A DNA stretch of 64,000 nt from Paenarthrobacter aurescens TC1 (GTDB taxonomy: Bacteria; Actinomycetota; Actinomycetes; Actinomycetales; Micrococcaceae), in assembly GCA_000014925.1 (NCBI GenBank), contig CP000474.1, forward strand, positions 3,968,001 to 4,032,000. Reading direction: 5' to 3'. The notes beneath the pieces are model-generated. The model was not told the DNA's origin. It did not search any database and worked only from the letters and a program-made list of their open reading frames with translations. A program made the translations under genes and the position numbers. Positions 34,122 to 42,528 of this stretch are shown piece by piece (positions within the stretch are counted from its first letter, which is position 1; every line of letters begins with the position of its first letter).

Positions 34122-36163
34122 CCCCTGCACCCGTGATCATCGCTGTTGACGGCAGGTCCGGCGCAGGAAAAACCACCCTGGCCGTTGAACTGGCGGCCCG
34201 GTTGCGGCAGCACCACAAGGTTTCGCTGTTCCACCTGGAAGACATCTACCCCGGCTGGAACGGCCTCATGCCCGGCATTGAGCGCTATGTGGCCACAGTC
34301 CTCGCGCCGCTGAGCGACGGCCTGGCCGCGGAGTGGACCAGCTGGGACTGGGAAAAGCATTACGACGGCGGCCTGAACGTTACGCTGCCCGCCGAGATCG
34401 TCATCGTGGAAGGCGTGGGCGCTGCGGCGGACGCTGCCCGACCCATGCTGGATGCCGTGGTGTGGGTGGAAGCCTCCGGCGACGAGCGCCGGCGTCGAGC
34501 TTTGACTCGTGACGGAAGCACCTACGAACCGTACTGGGACAGCTGGGCGGCCCAGGAGGATGAGTGGCTTTCCACCGATCAGGTGATCAGCGCGGCCGAC
34601 ATCCACGTGAAGAACCTTGCCGACGGCAACGCCCCTGACGATGTCCTGCGAACCCTGATGTACCTGCCTTCGGTTGCTTCGATTTTGTCGCCGGAACTCA
34701 GTGCGCGGCGGGGACTTCAGTTGCGGTCCGAGCGCCTGGAGGCAGCGCCCGATGCGGCGCTCCTGTTCGAGACACTCTACGGCCGGTCCACCAACGCGGT
34801 ATGGCTGGATTCTTCCAACGCTTCAGCCGTCGCCGGCCGATCCCAAGCGGCCGCCCGCAGCCGCTTCAGCATCCTGGCGGACGACGGCGGCACGTTCGGC
34901 CAGTCGGTCATGCACCGCTCCGGCGCTACCCAAGTGACTGCGGGGTCTGCCTCCGTGACCACCTCCGGGCCGTTCTTCCGCTGGCTCGATTCCGTCTGGG
35001 GCCGCCGCGCCGTCCGAGCACCCCGCGGTTACGACGGCCAGTTCACGCTGGGCTGGCTCGGGTACCTCGGCTACGAACTCAAGCGCGAAACCGGCGGCAA
35101 CGATGTCCCCTCCGACACGCCCGATGCGGCGCTGCTCTTCGCCGGGCGTGCTGTGGTGCTGGATCATCGCGAACAAACTGTCTGGCTGCTGGCCCTGGAC
35201 GCATCCGACGCCGGGGAATGGATGCGCGAGGCTCGCACCGCCGTCGAGGCTGCCGCGGCCGGTCCGGTCTCTTCCGTCGCGGGCTCATTGAGTGCGGAGC
35301 CTGCCGGCGGCCCTGAGTTCGTCAGCCGGGACTCCGCGACGGATTACAAGCGCAAAATCGCGGACTCCCAGCATGAGATCAGCGAAGGCAACTCCTACGA
35401 GATCTGCCTGACCACCACCTTGGAAGCCGCCGCCGGGAACCTGGATCCATGGAGCAGCTATCTGGCACTGCGACGCCGGAACCCGGCACCGTTCGCCAGC
35501 TACCTCCGCTTCGGCGAGCTGGTGGTCGCCAGCACGTCGCCCGAGCGCTTCCTCCGCATACTGTCCGACGGCGGCATGCGCGCCGAACCGATCAAGGGGA
35601 CCCGGCGCCGATCATCCGATGCCTCCGAAGATGCTGCGTTGCGGCAGGATCTTGAGACGTCGCTGAAGGACCGAGCAGAGAACATCATGATCGTGGACCT
35701 TCTGCGCAACGACCTCAGTCATTTCGCTATCCCGGGTTCTGTGACGGTCAGCCGGCTGTGCGCCATCGAGAGCTACGCCACGGTCCACCAAATGGTGAGC
35801 ACCATTGACGCGCACCTTCGTCCGGGTGCTCCGCGGGCGGAAGCCTTGGCCGCAGCCTTCCCGGCCGGGTCCATGACAGGTGCGCCGAAAATCAGCACCA
35901 TGGACATCCTGGACCAACTCGAATCCGGGCCGCGTGGAATCTACTCGGGCGCCATCGGCTACTTCTCGCTGAACGCGGCCACGGACCTCGCGGTGGTGAT
36001 CCGCACGCTGGTGGTAAACCCTGACGGCGCAGGCGGGCGAACCCTGTCACTGGGCGTGGGAGGGGCCATCACCGCCGATTCCGTGGCCGACGACGAGTAC
36101 GAGGAAATCCGGACCAAGGCGTACGGCGTGCTGTCCACGCTGGGCGCTGATTTCCCTGGCTGA
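34118..36163 (+). CDS. pabB: Fusion of a P-loop kinase-like domain and aminodeoxychorismate synthase PabB
   Basis: 681 aa from ATG 34118, overlapping the phosphatase stop. Residues about 1-185 are a P-loop NTPase like uridine kinase (VDGRSGAGKTTLAVELAARL; ELEDIYPGW-like LEDIYPGWNG). Residues about 195-680 are chorismate-using PabB: IKGTRRR with catalytic Lys493, ENIMIVDLLRNDLSHF, and FPAGSMTGAPKISTMDILD. PabB makes 4-amino-4-deoxychorismate for folate, with a glutaminase partner PabA not in this window. The PabC-like lyase follows two genes on. The kinase domain's job in this fusion is unknown. Confidence 0.88.
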   Translation: MTPAPVIIAVDGRSGAGKTTLAVELAARLRQHHKVSLFHLEDIYPGWNGLMPGIERYVATVLAPLSDGLAAEWTSWDWEKHYDGGLNVTLPAEIVIVEGVGAAADAARPMLDAVVWVEASGDERRRRALTRDGSTYEPYWDSWAAQEDEWLSTDQVISAADIHVKNLADGNAPDDVLRTLMYLPSVASILSPELSARRGLQLRSERLEAAPDAALLFETLYGRSTNAVWLDSSNASAVAGRSQAAARSRFSILADDGGTFGQSVMHRSGATQVTAGSASVTTSGPFFRWLDSVWGRRAVRAPRGYDGQFTLGWLGYLGYELKRETGGNDVPSDTPDAALLFAGRAVVLDHREQTVWLLALDASDAGEWMREARTAVEAAAAGPVSSVAGSLSAEPAGGPEFVSRDSATDYKRKIADSQHEISEGNSYEICLTTTLEAAAGNLDPWSSYLALRRRNPAPFASYLRFGELVVASTSPERFLRILSDGGMRAEPIKGTRRRSSDASEDAALRQDLETSLKDRAENIMIVDLLRNDLSHFAIPGSVTVSRLCAIESYATVHQMVSTIDAHLRPGAPRAEALAAAFPAGSMTGAPKISTMDILDQLESGPRGIYSGAIGYFSLNAATDLAVVIRTLVVNPDGAGGRTLSLGVGGAITADSVADDEYEEIRTKAYGVLSTLGADFPG

Positions 36164-36167
36164 GTCT

Positions 36168-37655
36168 TTACTGGAGCGTCGCCGTCAATCTGGCCACGTT
36201 ATCCACATACTTGGCCAACGGGGGTCTATCCATCCAGTCGTCCAACATAAGCTCACGGGACACCTCTCGATACGTGGACTCCACGGCCCGCATGAGGTTC
36301 ACGGTTTCGGCGCCGAGGAGCATCACCGAGACCTCCATGTTCAGTGAGAAGGAGCGCATGTCCATGTTGCTGGAACCAAGAACAGCCACCTCGTCATCAA
36401 TGGTGAAGTGCTTGGCGTGGAGGACGTACGGCGCCCGGTACAGGTAGATCCGCACTCCGGCGTCCAGCAAGGCCTCGTAGTAGGAGCGCTGGGCGTGGTG
36501 AACCAGGAATTGATCGCCCTTCTCGGACACGAAGAGTTCCACGTCAACGCCTCGCTGCGCGGCGGTGGTGATGGCGTAGAGCAAGGAGTCATCAGGGACA
36601 AAGTACGGACTGCAGATGGAGATTCTGTGCTGTGCGGAGTAGATCAGGGTATTGAACAAGCGAAGGTTGTTTTCGGTAGCGAACCCCGGACCACTAGGTA
36701 CTACTTGGGCAGTGACACGGCCTGGAGCCGGCTGGGTGGGCAGGCGCAACTGGTCCTCAAGGGATTCGTCCGTTTCGCTGAGCCAGTCCGTGGCGAACAC
36801 GACGTTGAGGGTAGCCACGATAGGCCCCTCGAGGCGGGACATGAGCTCAACCCATTTGCGGCCAATCTTGTGGTGCTTGGGATTGTTGTAAGAGGGCTCG
36901 ATCAGGTTCTGCGAGCCGGTGAAGGCAATCTCGCCGTCGATCACCATGATCTTGCGGTGATTCCTGAGGTCCGGGCGCCGCCATTGACCGTGGATGGGCA
37001 GCAGCGGAAGCATCCGCTTCCACTGGATCTTGCCCGCTTTGAGGCGGCGGATCAGGCGACGGTACCCCTTGACGCGCAGCGTTCCAATGTGGTCGAAGAG
37101 CAGCCTGACGGTGACACCCCGCTCAGCTGCGTTCTCGAGCTCGGTGAGCAGTTCGTCCGTCACGGAGTCACTGCTCATGATGTAGAACTCGGCGTTGATG
37201 TAGCTCTTGGCGCCCTTGACCGCTTCGGCCATGGCTTTGATGGATTCCTGGTACCCGGGAATCAGCTCAACCTTGTTGCCATCAACCATGGGCAGCGATC
37301 CGAGCCGATGGTTCAGCTCACCCGCCGACTTCACCCACTCCGGACCCGAGTAAACGCTCACCGGATCGGCAAGATCGGACGTTACGGCCCGAACGCGGCG
37401 ATTTACTTCTTCCTGCTGCTCACGCCTGCGCTTGGACAACTTGAAATTGCCGAAAAGAAGGAACAGGACGAAGCCTACGGATGGGATGAGGAACACAGCC
37501 AAGAGCCAAGCCATGGCGGTGGTGGGACGGCGGTTGCCGGGAATGATGCCCAGAAGGACGATGCGCATGACCACTTCCGCAATGGCCCACGCGCCCAGCA
37601 ACCAGGTCCACTCCTGGCCAAACGGAAAAGGAAAGAGCACGCGACAAACCCCCAC
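36168..37655 (-). CDS. cls: Cardiolipin synthase (PLD type)
   Basis: 495 aa: two N-terminal helices (about 15-70), then two phospholipase-D domains with HRKIMVIDGEIAFTGSQN and HAKHFTIDDEVAVLGSSN (both full HKD motifs). Makes cardiolipin from phosphatidylglycerol at the membrane. The start GTG 37655 has no strong ribosome site and could be adjusted. Convergent with the PabB fusion (4-nt gap) and divergent from the PabC-like gene. Confidence 0.9.
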   Translation of the reverse strand: MGVCRVLFPFPFGQEWTWLLGAWAIAEVVMRIVLLGIIPGNRRPTTAMAWLLAVFLIPSVGFVLFLLFGNFKLSKRRREQQEEVNRRVRAVTSDLADPVSVYSGPEWVKSAGELNHRLGSLPMVDGNKVELIPGYQESIKAMAEAVKGAKSYINAEFYIMSSDSVTDELLTELENAAERGVTVRLLFDHIGTLRVKGYRRLIRRLKAGKIQWKRMLPLLPIHGQWRRPDLRNHRKIMVIDGEIAFTGSQNLIEPSYNNPKHHKIGRKWVELMSRLEGPIVATLNVVFATDWLSETDESLEDQLRLPTQPAPGRVTAQVVPSGPGFATENNLRLFNTLIYSAQHRISICSPYFVPDDSLLYAITTAAQRGVDVELFVSEKGDQFLVHHAQRSYYEALLDAGVRIYLYRAPYVLHAKHFTIDDEVAVLGSSNMDMRSFSLNMEVSVMLLGAETVNLMRAVESTYREVSRELMLDDWMDRPPLAKYVDNVARLTATLQ

Positions 37656-37727
37656 GGTCCAAGAACAACAGTGACCACAGCCTATCCGGCAAAGTCATCC
37701 GCCACGGCCCAGCACTAAGCTGGGACC

Positions 37728-38669
37728 ATGACTTCACCTGCTCCCACGGTCTTGGTCTTCCTTGACCCTGCCTTCGAAAACGGACGCATTGCCGACTCCA
37801 GCCAGCCCCAACTCATGGCTACGGACCTTGGCGCAACCCGAGGCGACGGCGTGTTCGAATCACTCTTGGCTGTTCAAGGACGCCCCCGCAAGGTCCAGGC
37901 CCACCTGAACCGGCTGAGCAGTTCCGCCGCAGCCCTGGACCTGGTTCTTCCGGAGCAGGATGCCTGGCGCAAGGCGATCGACACCGCCATCAACGAGTTC
38001 CGTGACGCGCACCCCTCCCCTACTCCGGAGGAGGACGAGGTTGTGGTCAAGCTGATCGTGACCCGCGGCGTTGAAGGCGCAGCCAGCCCCACATGCTGGG
38101 TGCAGGCTTCGCCCTCACCCGCGGGCAGCCGCCGGCAGCGCGAGACGGGCATCGACGTCGTACTTTTGGACCGTGGCTTCGACACCGAAGCCGGCGAGCG
38201 GGCACCGTGGCTGCTGCTGGGCGCCAAGACGCTGTCCTATGCGGTCAATATGGCGGCGCTGCGCTTCGCGCATAAGCAAGGCGCAGACGACGCGATCTTC
38301 ACCTCCACGGACGGCCGCGTGCTGGAGGGCCCGACGTCCACCGTATTGCTGGCGCACCTTGAAACAGTGGACGACGGCGAGGGTTCCGTTAAGACGGTTC
38401 GCCGCCTCATTACGCCGCAACATGACAGCGGAATTCTGCCGGGCACGTCTCAGGGGGCTCTGTTCGCAGCGGCGAAAGCTGCCGGGTGGGAGCTCGGCTA
38501 TGGGCCGCTCGTACCGCAGGACCTGTTTGATGCCGACGCCGTTTGGCTCATCTCAAGCATCCGTTTGATCGCTCCCGTGAATCACATCAACGGCAAGGAA
38601 ATCGGCACACCGGCTGTTCGGAAGCAGCTCACCGCGGAACTCAACGAACTGTTTGCGGGGATCGAGTAA
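37728..38669 (+). CDS. Aminodeoxychorismate lyase (PabC-like, class IV aminotransferase fold)
   Basis: 313 aa, fold-type IV PLP enzyme; PLP lysine is Lys167 in GAKTLSYAVNMAALRFA, with VFESLLAVQGRPRKVQAHL at the start and LPGTSQGALFAAAKAAG near the end. It could be the lyase that yields p-aminobenzoate from aminodeoxychorismate or a branched-chain/D-amino-acid aminotransferase; the nearby pabB fusion makes the first likelier. Confidence 0.8.
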   Translation: MTSPAPTVLVFLDPAFENGRIADSSQPQLMATDLGATRGDGVFESLLAVQGRPRKVQAHLNRLSSSAAALDLVLPEQDAWRKAIDTAINEFRDAHPSPTPEEDEVVVKLIVTRGVEGAASPTCWVQASPSPAGSRRQRETGIDVVLLDRGFDTEAGERAPWLLLGAKTLSYAVNMAALRFAHKQGADDAIFTSTDGRVLEGPTSTVLLAHLETVDDGEGSVKTVRRLITPQHDSGILPGTSQGALFAAAKAAGWELGYGPLVPQDLFDADAVWLISSIRLIAPVNHINGKEIGTPAVRKQLTAELNELFAGIE

Positions 38670-38675
38670 ATCAGA

Positions 38676-38706
38676 GGGCTTCGGAGGCTGCTCGCCTACG
38701 AAGCCC
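38676..38706. terminator. Terminator hairpin after the PabC-like gene
   Basis: GGGCTTCGGAGGC (38676-38688) pairs with GCCTACGAAGCCC (38694-38706), 12 of 13 pairs with a 5-nt loop, 6 nt after the stop codon. There is no clear T-run. Confidence 0.75.
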
Positions 38707-38831
38707 CGCTAGGAACCTAGCAGGTCGCAAGTAGAGTAATTGCTCGCATGACTCAATGATTAGGAACTCTTAGTCTCGCCCATGAGCGTTCAGCGCGTTC
38801 AATCGCGTTTCTTATCCTCCTTGAAATGGTC

Positions 38832-38849
38832 ATTCGTCATGTGATGAAT
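38832..38849. promoter_or_regulatory. Palindrome upstream of the amino-acid permease
   Basis: ATTCGTCA and TGATGAAT (7 of 8 pairs) flank TG within the ~220-nt AT-richer leader between the terminator at 38676 and the permease gene. A GntR- or AraC-like site is possible, but the binder is not identified. Nothing else is recognisable in the leader. Confidence 0.4.
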
Positions 38850-38924
38850 CTTGTTCTCGTGTTAGTTGGATCACGTCCGACTGGTACTACTTCAGACTTT
38901 GCTGGCTAACTTCCCGGAGGGAAT

Positions 38925-40379
38925 ATGGGACTCAGCTCCCCCACAGAAGCCGAAGCATCGGCAACCGAGGCACAGCCCCAGACTGGCGCCTCACAAACAG
39001 GACTTCGCCGGTCCATGGAGGCCCGGCACCTGGTGATGATCGCCATGGGCGGCGTCATCGGCTCTGGACTGTTCGTTAGTTCCGGATACACCATCGCCAC
39101 GGCCGGCCCGTTGGGTGCCGTGATTGCCTACCTCATTGGCGCCGTGGTGGTCTATTTGGTGATGGCATGCCTCGGGGAACTCGCTGTTGCGTTCCCCGTC
39201 TCGGGTGCCTTCCACATTTATGCAGCCCGGACCATCGGCCCGGCCACCGGCTTTGCCACTGCCTGGCTCTACTGGCTCTGCTGGGCCGTGGCTCTAGGTT
39301 CCGAGTTCACCGCGGCGGGCCTCCTCATGCAACGCTGGTTCCCTGGCGTCGACGTCTGGATCTGGTGCTTCGTCTTCGCCACGGTCCTGTTCACCCTGAA
39401 TGCCATTTCATCGCGTGTCTTTGGTGAATCGGAGTTCTGGTTCGCGCTCATCAAGGTCGCCGCCGTCGTCGGCCTGATCATCCTGGGCGGTGCCGCGCTT
39501 GCCGGATTCCACCCGCTCGCAGCTGGCGGATACCCCTCATTTGGCGAGAACTTCAGCACGCCGGACGGGCTCTTCCCGAATGGCTTCACCGGCGTCTTCG
39601 TCACCTGTCTGGCGGTCTTCTACGCTTTCTCGGGCTCCGAGCTGATCGGCGTTGCCGCCGGCGAAACGGCGAACCCCGGCGCGAACATCCCCAAGGCCAT
39701 GCGCACCACGGTCATCCGACTCATGATTTTCTTTGTTGGTGCGATCGTGGTCATCGCGGCAACCATTCCGTACGAGAAAGTCAGTGTGGACGAGAGCCCG
39801 TTTGTCACGGTCTTCTCCATGCTAGGCATCCCATACGCCGCGGACATCATGAACTTCGTGATCATCACGGCGCTGCTCTCCGCCGGAAACTGCGGGCTCT
39901 TTTCGTGCGCCCGCATGCTCTTCTCGCTGGCCGACGAAGGCCACGCACCCAAGGCCTTCCGTAAGCTGACCAAGCGCGGAATCCCGATGGTGGCCCTCTG
40001 CGTCAGCATGCTGGGCGGCCTGGCTTCGCTGATCAGCAGCGTTGTTGCCCCGGCCACCGTCTACTTGGTGCTCGTTTCAGTTGCCGGTTTCGCGACCGTT
40101 GGCGTTTGGATGTCCATCGTCGCTTCACACTTCATCTACCGACGGACGTTCATCAAGAACGGTGGCGACCTGAGCACACTCCCCTACCGGGCTCCCCTGT
40201 TCCCGCTGGTTCCGATCCTCGCGTTCGCACTGTGCGTGGTGTCGCTGATCGGCATCGCGTTCGACCCCAACCAGGTGGCTGCACTCTTGTTTGGCGTCCC
40301 GTTTGTGGGCGCGTGCTACGCCATCTTCTACTTCAAGTACGGACGACGCCGGTCGCTCAAGAAGGCGATTGACGCTTAG
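38925..40379 (+). CDS. Amino-acid permease (APC family)
   Basis: 484 aa with 12 hydrophobic helices; signature ARHLVMIAMGGVIGSGLFVSSGYTI, then AVAFPVSGAFHIYAARTIGPATGFATAW and FYAFSGSELIGVAAGETANP, as in the AAT branch (AnsP, GabP, MmuP). Imports an amino acid by proton symport. The consensus fits S-methylmethionine, GABA or asparagine equally; the gene stands alone. Confidence 0.88.
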   Translation: MGLSSPTEAEASATEAQPQTGASQTGLRRSMEARHLVMIAMGGVIGSGLFVSSGYTIATAGPLGAVIAYLIGAVVVYLVMACLGELAVAFPVSGAFHIYAARTIGPATGFATAWLYWLCWAVALGSEFTAAGLLMQRWFPGVDVWIWCFVFATVLFTLNAISSRVFGESEFWFALIKVAAVVGLIILGGAALAGFHPLAAGGYPSFGENFSTPDGLFPNGFTGVFVTCLAVFYAFSGSELIGVAAGETANPGANIPKAMRTTVIRLMIFFVGAIVVIAATIPYEKVSVDESPFVTVFSMLGIPYAADIMNFVIITALLSAGNCGLFSCARMLFSLADEGHAPKAFRKLTKRGIPMVALCVSMLGGLASLISSVVAPATVYLVLVSVAGFATVGVWMSIVASHFIYRRTFIKNGGDLSTLPYRAPLFPLVPILAFALCVVSLIGIAFDPNQVAALLFGVPFVGACYAIFYFKYGRRRSLKKAIDA

Positions 40380-40406
40380 GTGCTTGTGTAGCGCGCTGCG
40401 GTCCCT

Positions 40407-40489
40407 CACCACCCACATTGAACCCGCGGCACCCCGACACACCGTGCAAGTGGAGTGGTGGGCAGCTTTTATGCCCAAAGTACGTGGTG
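40407..40489. repeat. 83-bp inverted-repeat element, copy B
   Basis: Arms CACCACCCACATTG (40407-40420) and CAAAGTACGTGGTG (40476-40489) enclose 55 nt, the same size as the element at 26544; the arms of the two copies match at 12 or 13 of 14 positions. The arms within copy B pair less well than copy A. It follows the permease gene by 27 nt. Confidence 0.55.
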
Positions 40490-40581
40490 GCGGCCCGCGG
40501 TTTTGGAGGACTCACGACGGCGGCACACGCCTCGCCTGCCAACGCTTACGCCGGCGGCTTCCTGACCTTGTTGAGAAGCAC

Positions 40582-40623
40582 ATCAGCCCTTGGGCAACCT
40601 GTTGTGGTTGCCCAAGGGCTGAT
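40582..40623. terminator. 18-bp perfect terminator hairpin
   Basis: TCAGCCCTTGGGCAACC (40583-40599) pairs perfectly with the sequence at 40606-40622; one more A-T pair outside gives 18 bp and a 6-nt TGTTGT loop. It lies between the permease and the AhpD-like gene on the other strand, so it can end both. Between the repeat at 40489 and here I see nothing else. Confidence 0.85.
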
Positions 40624-40662
40624 CTGGTGTGAAAGAGGGTCAGGACGCCGTGGGCTGCGGAA

Positions 40663-41145
40663 CTACTTCTTGGCGACCCGCACGGGGTGCTCGCTCAAGA
40701 TTGAAAGGCGATTGAAGGCATTGATCCCGATAGCCGCCATGCAAAGCACGCTGATCTGCTCGTCGCTGTAGTGCTGCCGTGCTTGCTCGAAAAGCTCAGG
40801 GCTTGGCCGCGAGGTACTCATACGGGTGATCTGCTCGGCGATCTCCATGGCCACCACTTCCGCGGGCTCGAAGAGTTGCACTTCTTTGTAGACAGCAACC
40901 AAGGACAGCCGCTGCTCCGTTTCCCCATATTTCAGGGCACGACGATGGTGGAGGTCCAGGCAAAAGGCACAGCCGTTGATCTGCGAGCACAGGTAGTTGA
41001 TGAGCTCAAGAGTGCGGCGCGGGATGCCAAGTCGGTCAGCTTCATCTACGAGCTGCTGGGAATAGTGGCTCAAAGTTGCGTAAAGATCCGGCTGTTGCTT
41101 GTCCAGGTAGCCGGCCAGACGGGGTTTTGTTTCCTGTTCGGGCAT
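40663..41145 (-). CDS. AhpD/carboxymuconolactone-decarboxylase-family protein
   Basis: 160-aa alkylhydroperoxidase-like protein. The redox site is CAFCLDLHHRRA (Cys59, Cys62, His66). AhpD acts as a thiol-disulfide adaptor or peroxidase; this group is otherwise uncharacterised. A small membrane-protein frame ends 9 nt before its ATG 41145 on the same strand, so the two could be one transcript. Confidence 0.85.
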   Translation of the reverse strand: MPEQETKPRLAGYLDKQQPDLYATLSHYSQQLVDEADRLGIPRRTLELINYLCSQINGCAFCLDLHHRRALKYGETEQRLSLVAVYKEVQLFEPAEVVAMEIAEQITRMSTSRPSPELFEQARQHYSDEQISVLCMAAIGINAFNRLSILSEHPVRVAKK

Positions 41146-41154
41146 ATTTGGAGC

Positions 41155-41298
41155 CTAGCGCAACGGGGGTTCCTGTCCCCGCTTCAGCTCCCGAATACGG
41201 AGGCGCAAGAAAATGATGGCGAGCACCAAGGCGTAAATCACCAAAGCGGCGACGGCCACCGTCACCACGGAGTAGAGAATCCCAACAAAAGAAAACAA
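41155..41298 (-). CDS. Possible 47-aa single-pass membrane protein upstream of AhpD
   Basis: Frame from TTG 41298 with GGGGG about 5 nt upstream. The product is one hydrophobic helix of ~26 residues (GILYSVVTVAVAALVIYALV region) followed by a charged tail LRLRIRELKRGQEPPLR, a usual shape for a genuine small membrane protein. No ATG or GTG is present and homology cannot be tested here, so it is tentative. Stops 9 nt before the AhpD-like gene. Confidence 0.4.
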   Translation of the reverse strand: MFSFVGILYSVVTVAVAALVIYALVLAIIFLRLRIRELKRGQEPPLR

Positions 41299-41364
41299 AA
41301 AACCCCCAATTTCGCTACGGCAGGTGCCGTTCGGAACTTCAGATGCTAGCAGCCCACGTGGAAG

Positions 41365-41460
41365 AAACCCGAGGGACAGGAGAGAGGGTGCACCCCAAAC
41401 CCGAGGGACATGAGAGAGGGTTCACCCCAAACCCGAGGGACATGAGAGAGGGTTCTACTC
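41365..41460. repeat. Three direct 32-bp repeats at the cysteine synthase 3' end
   Basis: Units 41365-41396, 41397-41428 and 41429-41460 begin AAACCCGAGGGACA; unit 1 and 2 differ at two positions, unit 3 diverges at its last four. GGGTTCACCCC within a unit could form a short stem. The third unit overlaps the stop codon of the cysteine synthase gene. Period 32 is not a multiple of 3, so it is not coding. Confidence 0.85.
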
Positions 41461-42528
41461 GCGGGCGTCGCGGGCGGCCGGTGTGTCCGCGGCGAGCCGG
41501 ATGCCGTGCTCCGCCAGCCACACCGGGTTGAAAGCCTTGCTCAGGTAGTTGGTGCCGGCGTCGGGCGCTATGGCAACCACCAGCGAACCGTGGGGTGCGG
41601 CCCGCGCCACCCGGACGGCCGCGGCCACAGCGAGCCCGGAGGACGGACCCAGCGCGAGCCCTTCTTCATCGAGCAGCCGGTGGACGGTGGTGTAGACCTC
41701 GTCGTTGGGAATGCGCAGGAAGCGGTCCACGATGGTGCGGTCGAAGGCCTTGGGCCATTCAGCCTCGGGCCAGGAGTTGCCCACGCCGTCCACCAGGATC
41801 TCGCCGGGATGGCCGCCGCTGTAGGCAGAACCGTAGGGGTCGGCGCCAACAACTTCCACGTGCCCGCCGGGCCGCGCGGCTGCCACGCGTTCCTTCAAGA
41901 ACCGGCCGTTCCCGCTGATGGTCCCGCCGGTACCGATGCCCGCTACGAAGTGGGTCACCAGGCCACCTGTCTGTTCCCAAATTTCCGGGCCGGTGGTTTG
42001 GTAGTGCGCGGCGGGATTGGCTGGATTGTCGAACTGCATGGGCCGCCACGCGCCGGGTGTCTCAGCGGTTATCCGCGCAGCTACTGCGCGGGCGTTCTCA
42101 GGCGACTCGGATGGCGCGTTCCAGTCGGTCAAGATCACGCGGGCACCATAGTTGTGCAGCGCGGCGAGCTTCTCCTCGGAGATGGTGTCGCCTGTTACCA
42201 CCACCACTGGGTGGCCTGTCAGGTGCCCAATGAGGGCCAGCCCAATCCCGGTATTGCCGGACGTACTTTCCACAATTGTGGCGCCGGGCTTCAGTTCCCC
42301 GGATTTCTCAGCCGCCCGAACCATGCTCAGAGCTGTCCGGTCCTTGATGGAGCCGCCGGGGTTTTCGGATTCGAGCTTGATGTGGATGGTGCTGCCCAGC
42401 CCACGGCTCAGCGACTCCAACTTAACCAGTGGCGTGTTTCCGACCCTCTCCAGGACCGAATCGTCCAATCCGTCCGGAGGCCCGGAAGCCGCGTGAACAC
42501 CATGTTTGCGAATCGCTGTACTCACCAC
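41455..42528 (-). CDS. PLP-dependent cysteine synthase/cystathionine-synthase-like protein
   Basis: 357 aa, fold-type II: VGNTPLVKLESLSRGLG, PLP lysine in ENPGGSIKDRTALSMV (Lys62), STSGNTGIGLALIGHLTG and GIGTGGTISGNGRFL for the phosphate. It has no CBS domain and a C-terminal extension of ~30 residues compared with CysK. Whether it uses sulfide and O-acetylserine or another substrate is open. Its start overlaps the HAL-like gene's stop by 7 nt, in an operon with the flavin monooxygenase. GGAGAG precedes the tandem GTG start. Confidence 0.85.
   Translation of the reverse strand: MVSTAIRKHGVHAASGPPDGLDDSVLERVGNTPLVKLESLSRGLGSTIHIKLESENPGGSIKDRTALSMVRAAEKSGELKPGATIVESTSGNTGIGLALIGHLTGHPVVVVTGDTISEEKLAALHNYGARVILTDWNAPSESPENARAVAARITAETPGAWRPMQFDNPANPAAHYQTTGPEIWEQTGGLVTHFVAGIGTGGTISGNGRFLKERVAAARPGGHVEVVGADPYGSAYSGGHPGEILVDGVGNSWPEAEWPKAFDRTIVDRFLRIPNDEVYTTVHRLLDEEGLALGPSSGLAVAAAVRVARAAPHGSLVVAIAPDAGTNYLSKAFNPVWLAEHGIRLAADTPAARDARE

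Noticed and set aside
36408..37718. Plus-strand frame opposite cardiolipin synthase
   Set aside because: Antisense of two complete HKD motifs; no coding signal.
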